A DNA stretch of 64,000 nucleotides from Dysgonamonadaceae bacterium (GTDB lineage Bacteria; Bacteroidota; Bacteroidia; Bacteroidales; Azobacteroidaceae). The notes under the pieces are model-generated. The model was given only the letters and a program-made list of their open reading frames with translations, was not told the origin of the DNA and made no database searches. The stretch lies in assembly GCA_031272075.1 (NCBI GenBank), contig JAISUK010000044.1, positions 1 through 64,000 of the forward strand, written 5' to 3'. Each line of letters opens with the position of its first letter. Positions within the stretch are counted from its first letter, which is position 1. This document shows positions 1 through 9,127 of the stretch, piece by piece. A program made the translations under genes and the position numbers.

Positions 1-206
1 AGCAGTTTAGCGGTAGGGATCAAGTATTTTACAGAAAAAAGTGGTAAAATATTTGGTTTTCTGCAGTAAAAGTTGTTTATTTGCGGCTTTAATTGGGTTT
101 TTATGTCCGTACGTGAAAGATAGAAAAACGCGGAGGACAGTGTTAGAGAAAAGAAATTATGAGAATTTAACAATTATATTTTAATTAAATTATTAATTTA
201 GTATTT
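1..206. other. AT-rich leader upstream of the giant secreted protein gene
   Basis: No open frame worth calling was found. The last 50 bases are almost pure A/T, ending in a run of TTAATTAAATTATTAATTTAG directly before the ATG, which is common ahead of strongly translated Bacteroidetes surface-protein genes. I could not find a clean TTTG/TAnnTTTG promoter pair here, so the promoter may be outside the window or non-consensus. Confidence 0.4.
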
Positions 207-3200
207 ATGAAAAGAAAACTATTTACTTTACTGGCCGCCTTTGTGGCGCTGGTGGCTTTTCAGACAAAGGCGCAGGATACCTGGTATTGGATAGATACCA
301 AGTCCCCGACGGATAATAGTATTCCCGGATTTTCCGGAGTTACTGTATTCCCGACCAACATTCCGGATGCCGAGTTAAACGGGACCTTGCAAGTCCCCGC
401 TGGAGAAGCTGCTTTCAAAAACGCTAAAAGCGGTTCGCACCTTAGTTGTGTGATGGGCGACTATACGCGTTATTTTAAGATTACCAGAGTTGGAGCGACA
501 TGGAGCTATACCATCCTGTCCAAACAGACAAACAACTTCTTGGAACTTGAATATGCGGGAGTGAAACATCTAACTTTTGAATTTCTGCAATTCACCGGTG
601 GAGGTACTGGGGGCGCTTGTTTTGATCCGATCGACGGAGGATATATCTGTATGCCCGGCGGCGGTATTAGCGGCGGTATTACCGTTCGCGTATTCGTAGT
701 GGTCAATTCGCTTACCGGCGCACTGTCGCTGATGGAATATCCCGACATTGCTACTGCCAACCTGGCTGCAGCCGCAGATCCTACGTTGCCTTACTTCTCT
801 CCGCTGTGGGTGAAGACTTATGCAATCGGCGGTCGTTGGGCTACACTCGACGATTTCAAAAATACCGATTTCGTGCAGTTCAATATGGGCGGCACCAACC
901 TGTATGCTAAAGATAACTTCTCAAACAAGTCTTACGACGTGTTTAGCGTGCAAGCAGTGGGGTATGTTCAATCAGCGAGCATCAATACTTCAGAAACGAT
1001 ACCTGATGCTCCTAATTATGTTAATATGCCTGGAAGCGGAGGTCTCGTAAACGATCCTCTTCATGCGCTCTGGTATGCTTCAGGGTTGATCGGTAGATGG
1101 GATAATGTAACGGAAGGCTTTACTGGGACGAGAACTGGATTGACGGGTCTTCAAAATGTAGGAAGCGGAACTAACTCCAATTGGGTGATTCCGTTGTTTA
1201 CCTTGCGTACGCCGGACGACTCTTGTAAATACCTTTCCATCAAGAAAGAAAATCCGCTTTACCATTCTGACGAAGCTGTGGAAACCGCTTATGCCGACCG
1301 CTTGGAAATTCGTAACTACGGTGAATATTACGACCAGTCGAACGCCAACCGCGCTTATTGGGGATATTACCGTACGCCGAATCTTCCGACTACCGGATTT
1401 TTAAATCAATTTACTTATTCTGGTGGTCCAGTACACGAAGCTGAAGTCAAGAAAGCAGTGTTGTCGCAGACTTATGCCATCTGGATTGATGTCGACGGCA
1501 ACATGAGCATTTTCCCTGCAGGTGCGTATACATATCAAATATATACGGTTCATTACAACAAGCCGGTTGACTTTGCCCTGAACTACGGGTTGCTCGTCAA
1601 CACCTACGATGTGTCGTACGACGGCGGCCCCGACGGGCTGAGTTTCAAGATCGGTAAAGAAGACCCCGATTACAAACCTCTTGGTCCGGACTTCTGTCTG
1701 GCACCGGTAGAACGTTTCGGTCCGAATTACCTGAACGGTTTGTTTACCGAACAAAGCGCAACGGAATACAATACGCTGCAAGAAGGACGTTACTACTTCC
1801 TCGAAGCACAATCGGTCACCCCGATCAGCCAATACCGCGATCATGTCTTGTCGGTACAGCCGGTTTGGGATCCCAATACGAACAATACTTTCAAGAAAGC
1901 AGTGTTGATCCCGAAAGAAAAATTATTGACGGCAACCGGACAGATCGTATCGGATTATTCATCCTATCCGCTTGACTCCGTGATCATGTCTGCACACTGG
2001 GCGATCCAAAAAATAAAAGATGGCAACGAAGTGATCGGCTTCCGCTTCGTAAACGAATTGGGCGATACGCTTCAGTACAATCCGGAAATCGCTAATTTGG
2101 GTTCCGGAGGAAATGGCTGGGTTGGCAATGAGCTTTATGGCTACGATCCTGCCAATATTGTGGCATTGGCCGGCGGTGTGTCGAATTACTACCATACCAT
2201 TTTCCCGAATTGGGTATACGGATGGGGTGGTCAAGGATCTATTCTGCCTCCTGTTGCACCGAATCCTAATAATGTTTTCTGGAATCCGTTTGCTCTCAAT
2301 TATAACGATACTACAGCAGCTCACCTGGGTTCTGCTTACTGGCCGCAACACAATGTTGGTTTGGCTCCGCGTCCAGATGACAACCCGCTGGTATCGACTA
2401 GCTATGATGCCACGACAGGCTTATACTATGATGCATGGACATCCATCAAGCGCAAAGGTGCTGAAGGCGACTTCTACTACCTGCGGTTGAACTATTACGG
2501 TACGCCGGCTGCAGCGCTCACTCCGACCGATTGGGCTTACTATCAAATCAATCTGGATACGCTTCAGGATTATTCAGTAACTACCTATCCCACCAGTCCT
2601 GCATCGATCACGGATATTTATACGCCGGGATGGTATCATCACAAACGCGTTGCTAACATCACCAACGCCGCTCCGGGTTGGTATTATGCACAACGCGATG
2701 TGGTGGCTCAAGCACGCGATATCCATACCTACCCGAACGAACGCGAAACCGGTGTAGGTAGTGCACCGCAAGTCAGTTCGGCTGCACAAGGTCAGGTGCC
2801 CATCTTCGGTGGCTCGTGCACCAACGGTATCGGATTGAAGATCGTTCCGGTCACCTACGAATACAATGGTGTGGAATATGCTGACGCCAGCGATTCCGAA
2901 TACTACATGCAAGACTCGCTGACTGCCTACAAATATCAGGCAGGCAATTACAATATCATGGAAGCCGTAGAACTCACGTTGAGTCTGAGTACACAAGCCA
3001 TAGGTACTAAAACTAATGTAGCCGTGATGGCCGCTGCAGGCACAACCAACGACATTACCGTAGAACCGGTAGGTGACGAACGCGACGTGCTGTTGCAACT
3101 TGCTCAGGCTGTTGAAGGCGGTGCTACTTATGGTATAAAGAATGCTACAAATTTCTACGCTCCTTATGTTTACGCCGATGCACTTTACGGAGATAAATAC

Positions 3201-6200
3201 AAATGGCATTATATCAAAAAGGGCAATTTGTATCTTACTTTGGATACCATCGACGCTACTGCTTCTCAGGAAGACTTGGTGTATGGTTTCCGATTCAGGG
3301 AAGTAGACAAGTTGAATGCTCTGCCTTTCCGCTTCTATCAACCCTTGGTAGGAGATAAGATCAATGATTCGTTCGTAATGGAATTTATCGTTCCTTCGTA
3401 TTACTATTACATTAATTCCTTAGGCGTTTGGCAATATACGAGTTGCCACTTCCGCCCATTCTCGAATAGAACCGCGGGGACGGATATCAATTTCGGTGAC
3501 GGTGCTACTTTTGCTGGAACACCTACTGCTCCTGTACAAGGCGGTACACCCAATGTAGCGCTTGGTAACGGAAAAGTGCGTTTCGTGAAATTCAGCAAGC
3601 AATCCGGTCCGCTGTATGTGACCAGCGATGTACGCAACCGCGCTACACGCTTCACGTTCACTTCTCCAGCAGTTGGCGTATGCGCTCAAGAATTTGTTAC
3701 CGTTAATTACTTGATGGATAACGGTCTGTATCGTTTGCCGATAGAAGCCCGCTTGTGGGATCGCGGTTCAGCCACAGACCTCTATATTGCCGGTAATGTA
3801 AATGGTGCTGCAACCGAACGTGCCGCAGCAAATGCCGAACAGTTGAAGATCACCTTGGCAGATACCATCCACTATTACGATGCCGTCAATTATACTGCAA
3901 CAAATATACCTGCCGGTCTCGGCGCTTACCGCTGGGCGAACCCGGCTACGCTGCCCGCAGGTGACCAGTGTCTGCGCTACTACGGTTACGAACCTTATTC
4001 GTACACCGCCGCAGGCCGCAGCGCTTACAATACGGTACGCAAAGATGTACAATTGTTCTACATCCAGAATGCAGCGGGCGAATACTTGACGGTGATCAAC
4101 GAAACCGCCGCCAGCCAGAATCTGGGTCAGACGACCAATCCGGACGTCTATGGAACGAAGTTGGCATTCCGTCCGACGAAGTATACCTATACCAATGCGG
4201 ATTATATCGCAGGACTTACCGACCTCCGTCCGTTGCAGATGTTTGCCATCCACGGCTGTACGAATGTAGACGCTCCTTATGGCGAGTTTGTACTGCTGCC
4301 CGCAGCATCTTATGTCATGGATTACCAGACGAAACAGGCTATCGACATCGATAACAACGTCAATCTGGGCGTATACAACGCCGCAGGGTCCAGCATCGTC
4401 ACGGGTGCATTCCGTACGAATACCTTGGGTTATGGTACATTGACGATGATCGTGGTTCCGGGTAACAGCGGCACAAACAACACCATCACGGCCGATGAAT
4501 TCAAGTTCACTCCGAAAAAGCAATATACTGAAACATTCTGCTATCACAATCTGATCAAGGATGTAGATGCAGACGCTTACTACGGAGCAGACGGATTCTA
4601 TGCACTGCCTGACTCTACGAAACCGATCATGCACTGGTCGTTCATTCCGGTACAGGGCAAGAAAGCATTGTTCACCCTTAACCAGGAACTGCAATCGTGG
4701 AGAGGTGTAGATGTCGTCAATACCACTTTGACAGGCAAATACTACTTCATCGAAAAGACGGCAGGAACTTATGAAGTGATCAACCGTGAAAGCCCCGAAT
4801 TGAAGAGCATGCTCACAGTCGACGTCTCTTGTCTGGATGACCTCGATTTCGCTGAAGTTTGCGATCATGCACCGGCTGCAGGTTGCTACGACAACTTCTT
4901 CCGCTTCTGCGACCGTTCGATTGCTTCCAACAGCTTCGGCATCATCGAAGCAACCTACAACGACCGCTATATCTGGACAGAAGATAACCTGAGCGACACT
5001 CCGGGATCAGTCACCAACGCACTTTGTCCGCAAATCGTCGGCGCTACCGGTCAAGCAGAATATCTGACCATCCAGAAGAGCTATGTACGCCCGGTTTCGG
5101 AACACCATAGTATTCCTTACTATAACATCATCCGTCATGCGGCAGGTCGCGATTATTATCTGAGGGTATATTACGATAACCTCCGCAATCCGATCGACGT
5201 AGGATTCTATGTACCGACTGCTTCTGAATTGAAGATACTGCAAGATCCGGAAAACTATCCGACAGCATTCCCGGGAATGAAATTCTGCTTCCCGTATCGT
5301 ACGGATGAAAATGGTGCACGGATGCATCCGGATAACTACAAAGACAAAACAGACCTCTATCAGGTATTTGTACAGACTTTGGATACCGGTATCATCTCTC
5401 TGAATATGCTGAAAGCTACCTTGCTGAAGATCAATGCCGACTCCAGGACTTTGGACGCTCTCCAGGTTACTGAAGAAGACATCCTCCGCATCGACTACAG
5501 CGCACCTGACAAACTGAAAGCTACCAGCTGGTTCTTCGGCGACAATGGTGCAGCAGCTTACGAATGGGTAGAACTGTGGGGAGTTAAGAATGCAGGTGCA
5601 AATAAGAATACCGAAGGTTGGTTGACCAGTGCAAGCAACGGCGTAGGAAATGTATTTGTAGTAGCCAGCGGCGCATCACCTGTAAACTACGGTATACTGG
5701 ATGCTTACAGAGATCCCAGTTCGAAACTGACGTTCGTATTTGAAGGCGACACCGTGATCGGCTCGTACTCAACCCGTCCGATCTGGTACTATCGCATCAA
5801 GAACGCCGACGGCAAATATCTGACCAACGCAGTGGCTAACACAAGCGCTGCTTACAAATGGTCGGAAGGCAAACCGTACGCATTCTTCGGCGATCTGTTG
5901 CCGAACGATCCTACCAACCCGATTACGGCTGACTTGAACTACGATCAGACATTCGGTCTGCGTCTGGTTCCTGCCGAAATGCTGCCGGAAGGCGCTACAG
6001 CCGATGACTTCTACTTCTGGGTAGTAAGCCGGGTTGACTACAGGGTAGGCGGTTATACCGAATATTACTACCTGTCGCAAATCAACGACCGTCTGGTATT
6101 CACCCAAGGCGACTTGAGTAACCCCGACGAAGTATTGAAACGTGCAATGATGTTCCAGTTGGGCGGCGTAGACGCTAACGGTAAATATACCGATGTGGAA

Positions 6201-6407
6201 GGCGTAGCCGACGGAGCAATCAAAGCGTATGGTCTCGAAGGCGCTGTGAAAGTAGTGAATGCTACAGGCGTAATCGATATCTACACCATCGATGGACGTA
6301 AATACAAATCGGTAACAGCCACCGGAACTGAACAAGTCATTGCAGTTCCTGCCGGCGTGGTTATCGTGAAGAACAACGGTAGTGTTGAAAAGGTCATTGT
6401 AAAATGA
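207..6407 (+). CDS. giant secreted repeat protein with DUF6383-like C-terminal domain
   Basis: This is a 2066-residue exported protein. Residues 1-22 are a clear signal peptide (MKRKLFTLLAAFVALVAFQ, cleavage near TKAQ). The mature part contains at least eight loosely repeated segments with an aromatic-rich strand followed by a YL(T/S) motif, for example FYIQNAAGEYLTV, WHYIKKGNLYLTL, WYYRIKNADGKYLTN and YYLRVYYDN, which suggests a chain of beta-rich (possibly trefoil/lectin-like) modules. The last about 60 residues (GLEGAVKVVNATGVIDIYTIDG...PAGVVIVKN...KVIVK) match what I remember of DUF6383, a Bacteroidales C-terminal domain resembling T9SS sorting signals. No catalytic motif was recognised. 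It stands alone, closed by a strong terminator. A cell-surface or S-layer-like role is inference; the start is fixed by the signal peptide. Confidence 0.85.
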   Translation: MKRKLFTLLAAFVALVAFQTKAQDTWYWIDTKSPTDNSIPGFSGVTVFPTNIPDAELNGTLQVPAGEAAFKNAKSGSHLSCVMGDYTRYFKITRVGATWSYTILSKQTNNFLELEYAGVKHLTFEFLQFTGGGTGGACFDPIDGGYICMPGGGISGGITVRVFVVVNSLTGALSLMEYPDIATANLAAAADPTLPYFSPLWVKTYAIGGRWATLDDFKNTDFVQFNMGGTNLYAKDNFSNKSYDVFSVQAVGYVQSASINTSETIPDAPNYVNMPGSGGLVNDPLHALWYASGLIGRWDNVTEGFTGTRTGLTGLQNVGSGTNSNWVIPLFTLRTPDDSCKYLSIKKENPLYHSDEAVETAYADRLEIRNYGEYYDQSNANRAYWGYYRTPNLPTTGFLNQFTYSGGPVHEAEVKKAVLSQTYAIWIDVDGNMSIFPAGAYTYQIYTVHYNKPVDFALNYGLLVNTYDVSYDGGPDGLSFKIGKEDPDYKPLGPDFCLAPVERFGPNYLNGLFTEQSATEYNTLQEGRYYFLEAQSVTPISQYRDHVLSVQPVWDPNTNNTFKKAVLIPKEKLLTATGQIVSDYSSYPLDSVIMSAHWAIQKIKDGNEVIGFRFVNELGDTLQYNPEIANLGSGGNGWVGNELYGYDPANIVALAGGVSNYYHTIFPNWVYGWGGQGSILPPVAPNPNNVFWNPFALNYNDTTAAHLGSAYWPQHNVGLAPRPDDNPLVSTSYDATTGLYYDAWTSIKRKGAEGDFYYLRLNYYGTPAAALTPTDWAYYQINLDTLQDYSVTTYPTSPASITDIYTPGWYHHKRVANITNAAPGWYYAQRDVVAQARDIHTYPNERETGVGSAPQVSSAAQGQVPIFGGSCTNGIGLKIVPVTYEYNGVEYADASDSEYYMQDSLTAYKYQAGNYNIMEAVELTLSLSTQAIGTKTNVAVMAAAGTTNDITVEPVGDERDVLLQLAQAVEGGATYGIKNATNFYAPYVYADALYGDKYKWHYIKKGNLYLTLDTIDATASQEDLVYGFRFREVDKLNALPFRFYQPLVGDKINDSFVMEFIVPSYYYYINSLGVWQYTSCHFRPFSNRTAGTDINFGDGATFAGTPTAPVQGGTPNVALGNGKVRFVKFSKQSGPLYVTSDVRNRATRFTFTSPAVGVCAQEFVTVNYLMDNGLYRLPIEARLWDRGSATDLYIAGNVNGAATERAAANAEQLKITLADTIHYYDAVNYTATNIPAGLGAYRWANPATLPAGDQCLRYYGYEPYSYTAAGRSAYNTVRKDVQLFYIQNAAGEYLTVINETAASQNLGQTTNPDVYGTKLAFRPTKYTYTNADYIAGLTDLRPLQMFAIHGCTNVDAPYGEFVLLPAASYVMDYQTKQAIDIDNNVNLGVYNAAGSSIVTGAFRTNTLGYGTLTMIVVPGNSGTNNTITADEFKFTPKKQYTETFCYHNLIKDVDADAYYGADGFYALPDSTKPIMHWSFIPVQGKKALFTLNQELQSWRGVDVVNTTLTGKYYFIEKTAGTYEVINRESPELKSMLTVDVSCLDDLDFAEVCDHAPAAGCYDNFFRFCDRSIASNSFGIIEATYNDRYIWTEDNLSDTPGSVTNALCPQIVGATGQAEYLTIQKSYVRPVSEHHSIPYYNIIRHAAGRDYYLRVYYDNLRNPIDVGFYVPTASELKILQDPENYPTAFPGMKFCFPYRTDENGARMHPDNYKDKTDLYQVFVQTLDTGIISLNMLKATLLKINADSRTLDALQVTEEDILRIDYSAPDKLKATSWFFGDNGAAAYEWVELWGVKNAGANKNTEGWLTSASNGVGNVFVVASGASPVNYGILDAYRDPSSKLTFVFEGDTVIGSYSTRPIWYYRIKNADGKYLTNAVANTSAAYKWSEGKPYAFFGDLLPNDPTNPITADLNYDQTFGLRLVPAEMLPEGATADDFYFWVVSRVDYRVGGYTEYYYLSQINDRLVFTQGDLSNPDEVLKRAMMFQLGGVDANGKYTDVEGVADGAIKAYGLEGAVKVVNATGVIDIYTIDGRKYKSVTATGTEQVIAVPAGVVIVKNNGSVEKVIVK

Positions 6408-6427
6408 TAAAACGCTATCACTAGCGT

Positions 6428-6465
6428 AAAAAAAAAGGACGCCCCCTGCGGGGCGTCCTTTTTTT
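6428..6465 (+). terminator. strong intrinsic terminator
   Basis: A perfect 9-bp stem (GGACGCCCC at 6437-6445 with GGGGCGTCC at 6450-6458) closes a CTGC tetraloop. It is flanked by an A-run on the left and seven Ts on the right, so it can work in both directions. It lies 20 bp after the stop of the giant protein gene. Confidence 0.92.
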
Positions 6466-6620
6466 GGCATAAAAAGTAGAGACGTGGCATGCCTGCGGAT
6501 GTTCGTCTGAGGTTGTCGCAAAAGTATTTTTTACCGCAAAGAACACAAAGATAGCGCCAAGCACATAACTCTGCATCTTGCACGTTTTTGGTGAATTTGT
6601 GCAATTTCTCTCCCGAAAAG

Positions 6621-6651
6621 TTTGTTCTACCGCGGGAAAGTATTACTTTTG
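6621..6651 (+). promoter_or_regulatory. Bacteroidetes-type promoter of the etf operon
   Basis: TTTG at 6621-6624 and TACTTTTG at 6644-6651 are separated by 19 bp, a full match to the Bacteroides primary sigma consensus (TTTG, about 20 bp, TAnnTTTG). A transcript starting a few bases later would exclude the upstream in-frame ATG at 6578 and supports the ATG at 6689 as the etfB start. Confidence 0.8.
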
Positions 6652-6688
6652 TGGGCTAAAAAAGTATTCATTAATATCTTCATTTACG

Positions 6689-7561
6689 ATGAGTTTAAAA
6701 ATTATATTATTGGCAAAACAGGTGCCGGATACCCGAAATGTGGGGAAAGACGCGATGAAAGCTGACGGAACGGTCAACAGGGCGGCGTTGCCTGCGATCT
6801 TCAATCCGGAAGACCTGAATGCTTTGGAACAAGCGCTTCGGCTGAAAGACGCATGTCCGGGAACCACCATCACCCTGCTGACCATGGGTCCGGGGCGGGC
6901 GGCAGAAATCATCCGCGAAGGATTGTTCAGGGGAATTGACAATGGCTATCTGTTGACCGACCGCGCTTTTGCCGGCGCCGACACCCTTGCTACCAGTTAT
7001 GCGTTGGCGATGGCCGTCCGGAAGATCGGCAGCTTCGACCTGATCATCTCCGGTCGCCAGGCGATTGATGGCGATACCGCACAGGTTGGCCCGCAAGTAG
7101 CTGAAAAGCTGGGGATACCGCAGATCACCTACGCAGAAGAAATCCGGCTGCTGGAAGACGGGAATATTCGTGTGAAACGTCGCTTGGAACGGGGCATCGA
7201 AATTGTGGAAGGACATTTTCCGCTGTTGATCACAGTAAACGGCTCTGCCCCGGAATGTCGTCCGCGCAATGCCATCTTGTTGCAGAAATATAAATATGCC
7301 TTGACGCCCACCGAACTGCAGACGAGCGATTCTCGCTTCGCTGCGCTTTACACGCAACGGCCTTACCTCCATATCGATGAGTGGAGCGTGGCGGATGTCG
7401 GTGCGGATGTGGTACAGTGCGGCCTTTCGGGATCGCCGACCAAGGTGAAAAAGATCGACAGTGTTGTCTTTCAAGCAAAAGAGAGTAAAACATTTGATTC
7501 TACAGACGATGCAATCGAATCGTTGATGGTGGAATTGATTAATAATCATACAATAGGGTAA
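6689..7561 (+). CDS. etfB: electron transfer flavoprotein, beta subunit
   Basis: EtfB forms a dimer with EtfA that passes electrons between acyl-CoA dehydrogenases and other redox partners in the cytoplasm. The 290-residue product begins MSLKIILLAKQVPDTRN, the standard EtfB N-terminus, and carries the nucleotide-binding signature GRQAIDGDTAQVGP at residues 122-135. The frame stays open to an ATG at 6578, but that start would add 37 unrelated residues and would lie upstream of the recognised promoter. etfA follows after 4 bases and an acyl-CoA dehydrogenase ends the operon, so this pair very likely serves that enzyme. Whether the pair is of the NADH-bifurcating type cannot be settled by eye. 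Confidence 0.95.
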   Translation: MSLKIILLAKQVPDTRNVGKDAMKADGTVNRAALPAIFNPEDLNALEQALRLKDACPGTTITLLTMGPGRAAEIIREGLFRGIDNGYLLTDRAFAGADTLATSYALAMAVRKIGSFDLIISGRQAIDGDTAQVGPQVAEKLGIPQITYAEEIRLLEDGNIRVKRRLERGIEIVEGHFPLLITVNGSAPECRPRNAILLQKYKYALTPTELQTSDSRFAALYTQRPYLHIDEWSVADVGADVVQCGLSGSPTKVKKIDSVVFQAKESKTFDSTDDAIESLMVELINNHTIG

Positions 7562-7565
7562 TCGC

Positions 7566-8585
7566 ATGAATAATTTATTTGTATATCTGGAAATAGATAA
7601 CGGTCGGGTAGAAGACGTCAGCCTCGAATTGTTGACGAAAGGTCGCTCGCTGGCAAACCGGCTGAATTGCAAGTTGGAAGCGGTTGCCGTCGGGTCGCAG
7701 TTGGATCGGGTAGGGGAGCAGGTGTTCGCGTATGGAACGGACGTGCTGCATCTGTTCGATGATCCGCGCCTGCTGTTTTATACTTCACTGCCGCATACGG
7801 CCATCCTGGTCAAACTGTTTCAGGACGAACAGCCGCAGATTGCGTTGATGGGTGCGACGAGCATCGGACGCGACCTCGGTCCACGCGTCTCCTCTGCCCT
7901 GGGCAGCGGCCTGACTGCGGATTGCACTTCGTTGGAGATCGGCGATCACGAAGAAAAGAAAGACGACAAGCACTATAAAGATTTATTGTATCAGATTCGT
8001 CCGGCTTTCGGCGGAAATATCGTGGCTACGATCGTCAACCCCGACTGCAGGCCGCAAATGGCGACCGTCCGCGAAGGCGTGATGAAAAAAGAAGCCTGCG
8101 GCGGCAATCCGAAAGGAACCGTTGTCAAACACAATGTCGCTGACTACGTGCAGGATTCGGATTTTGTGATCCGTGTCATCGATCGGCAGATGGAACAGTC
8201 GAAAGTGAACATCAAAGGCGCCTCGATCATCGTGTCGGGCGGTTACGGCATGGGATCGAAAGAAAATTTCCAGCTGCTCTACGACCTGGCCGATACCATC
8301 GGAGCGGAAGTGGGCGCTTCGCGCGCTGCTGTGGATGCGGGGTTTGCCGAACACGAACGGCAGATCGGACAGACGGGCGTCACGGTGCGTCCGAAATTGT
8401 ATATCGCTTGCGGCATATCGGGACAGATACAGCATATTGCCGGGATGCAGGAATCGTCGCTGATTATCGCCATCAACAACGATCCGAACGCGCCGATCAA
8501 TACCGTTGCGGACTACGTGATTACGGGAGATGTGGAAACCGTCATCCCGAAAATGATCAAATATTACAAAAAGAACAGCAAATAA
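7566..8585 (+). CDS. etfA: electron transfer flavoprotein, alpha subunit
   Basis: EtfA carries the FAD of the heterodimer. The 339-residue product has an N-terminal ETF domain and a C-terminal FAD-binding domain (from about residue 215) with SGGYGMGSKENF, GASRAAVDAGF, GISGQIQHIAGM and INNDPNAPI, all expected contacts of the flavin in this family. The GISG...H and NND-NAPI segments are intact, so the protein should be functional. The gene starts 4 bases after etfB and was presumably made from the same promoter. Its length is normal for the family. The partner dehydrogenase lies two genes downstream. Confidence 0.95.
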   Translation: MNNLFVYLEIDNGRVEDVSLELLTKGRSLANRLNCKLEAVAVGSQLDRVGEQVFAYGTDVLHLFDDPRLLFYTSLPHTAILVKLFQDEQPQIALMGATSIGRDLGPRVSSALGSGLTADCTSLEIGDHEEKKDDKHYKDLLYQIRPAFGGNIVATIVNPDCRPQMATVREGVMKKEACGGNPKGTVVKHNVADYVQDSDFVIRVIDRQMEQSKVNIKGASIIVSGGYGMGSKENFQLLYDLADTIGAEVGASRAAVDAGFAEHERQIGQTGVTVRPKLYIACGISGQIQHIAGMQESSLIIAINNDPNAPINTVADYVITGDVETVIPKMIKYYKKNSK

Positions 8586-8599
8586 CCGTTCATGTAACA

Positions 8600-9112
8600 A
8601 TGGAAATTCTTTTTGATTTGACTGTTGATGACTGGTTTATTTTTCAGCAGTATTTTCGCGGGAAAAGTTCGCCGGTCTATAAGTTGATCTTTCCGATGAT
8701 CATCACGCTTTCGCTGTTGCTACTCGTGCTAACCGCGATTCAGCTTGCCTGTTACGGCTTTCACAAAATCCTCTGGCTCTCGGTGGTTACGTTTCTAATA
8801 CTGCTTTATATCCTGTATATAAGGAAAAGATCGATGAACGCGATCAGAAAGAAAGGCAGAAGCATCCAGGAAGAATATCCCGATTCTTTTGGCCGGAAAG
8901 TGATGAAATTGGACAAAAACGGATTTAGCATCGCGACCGAAACGGCGACCAAACAGTGCGCTTGGTGCGAGATGCTCGAATTTGAAGAAACGAAACGCTA
9001 TTTCTATTTGTATTCAAACAAAGGAGTCGTTTATATCATCCCAAAACGGAATGTGGAAGATCCGGTATTGTTACATAAGTTATTAGATAATTATTTTCAA
9101 AACGAATTATAA
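8600..9112 (+). CDS. YcxB-like two-TM membrane protein within the etf operon
   Basis: A 170-residue protein with two adjacent hydrophobic segments (about residues 29-49 and 56-75), a basic linker (RKRSMNAIRKKGR) and a C-terminal soluble domain with the pattern KLDKNGFSIATET...CAWCEMLEFEE...YLYSNKGVVYIIPKRN. That organisation matches YcxB-like proteins, whose function is unknown. The frame extends upstream into etfA, but the ATG at 8600, 14 bases after the etfA stop, gives the normal family N-terminus. It sits between etfA and the acyl-CoA dehydrogenase with short gaps and must be co-transcribed. A membrane role in coupling the soluble flavoproteins is only a guess. Confidence 0.8.
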   Translation: MEILFDLTVDDWFIFQQYFRGKSSPVYKLIFPMIITLSLLLLVLTAIQLACYGFHKILWLSVVTFLILLYILYIRKRSMNAIRKKGRSIQEEYPDSFGRKVMKLDKNGFSIATETATKQCAWCEMLEFEETKRYFYLYSNKGVVYIIPKRNVEDPVLLHKLLDNYFQNEL

Positions 9113-9127
9113 AACAGAACGAACAGC

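Noticed and set aside
3768-4868. 366-codon open frame antisense inside the giant protein gene
   Set aside because: Low-quality composition rich in C, I, R and V, and no start context; it lies wholly inside a gene with a signal peptide and continuous repeats.
6578-6688. N-terminal extension of EtfB from the upstream ATG
   Set aside because: The extension spans the recognised promoter and has no family counterpart.
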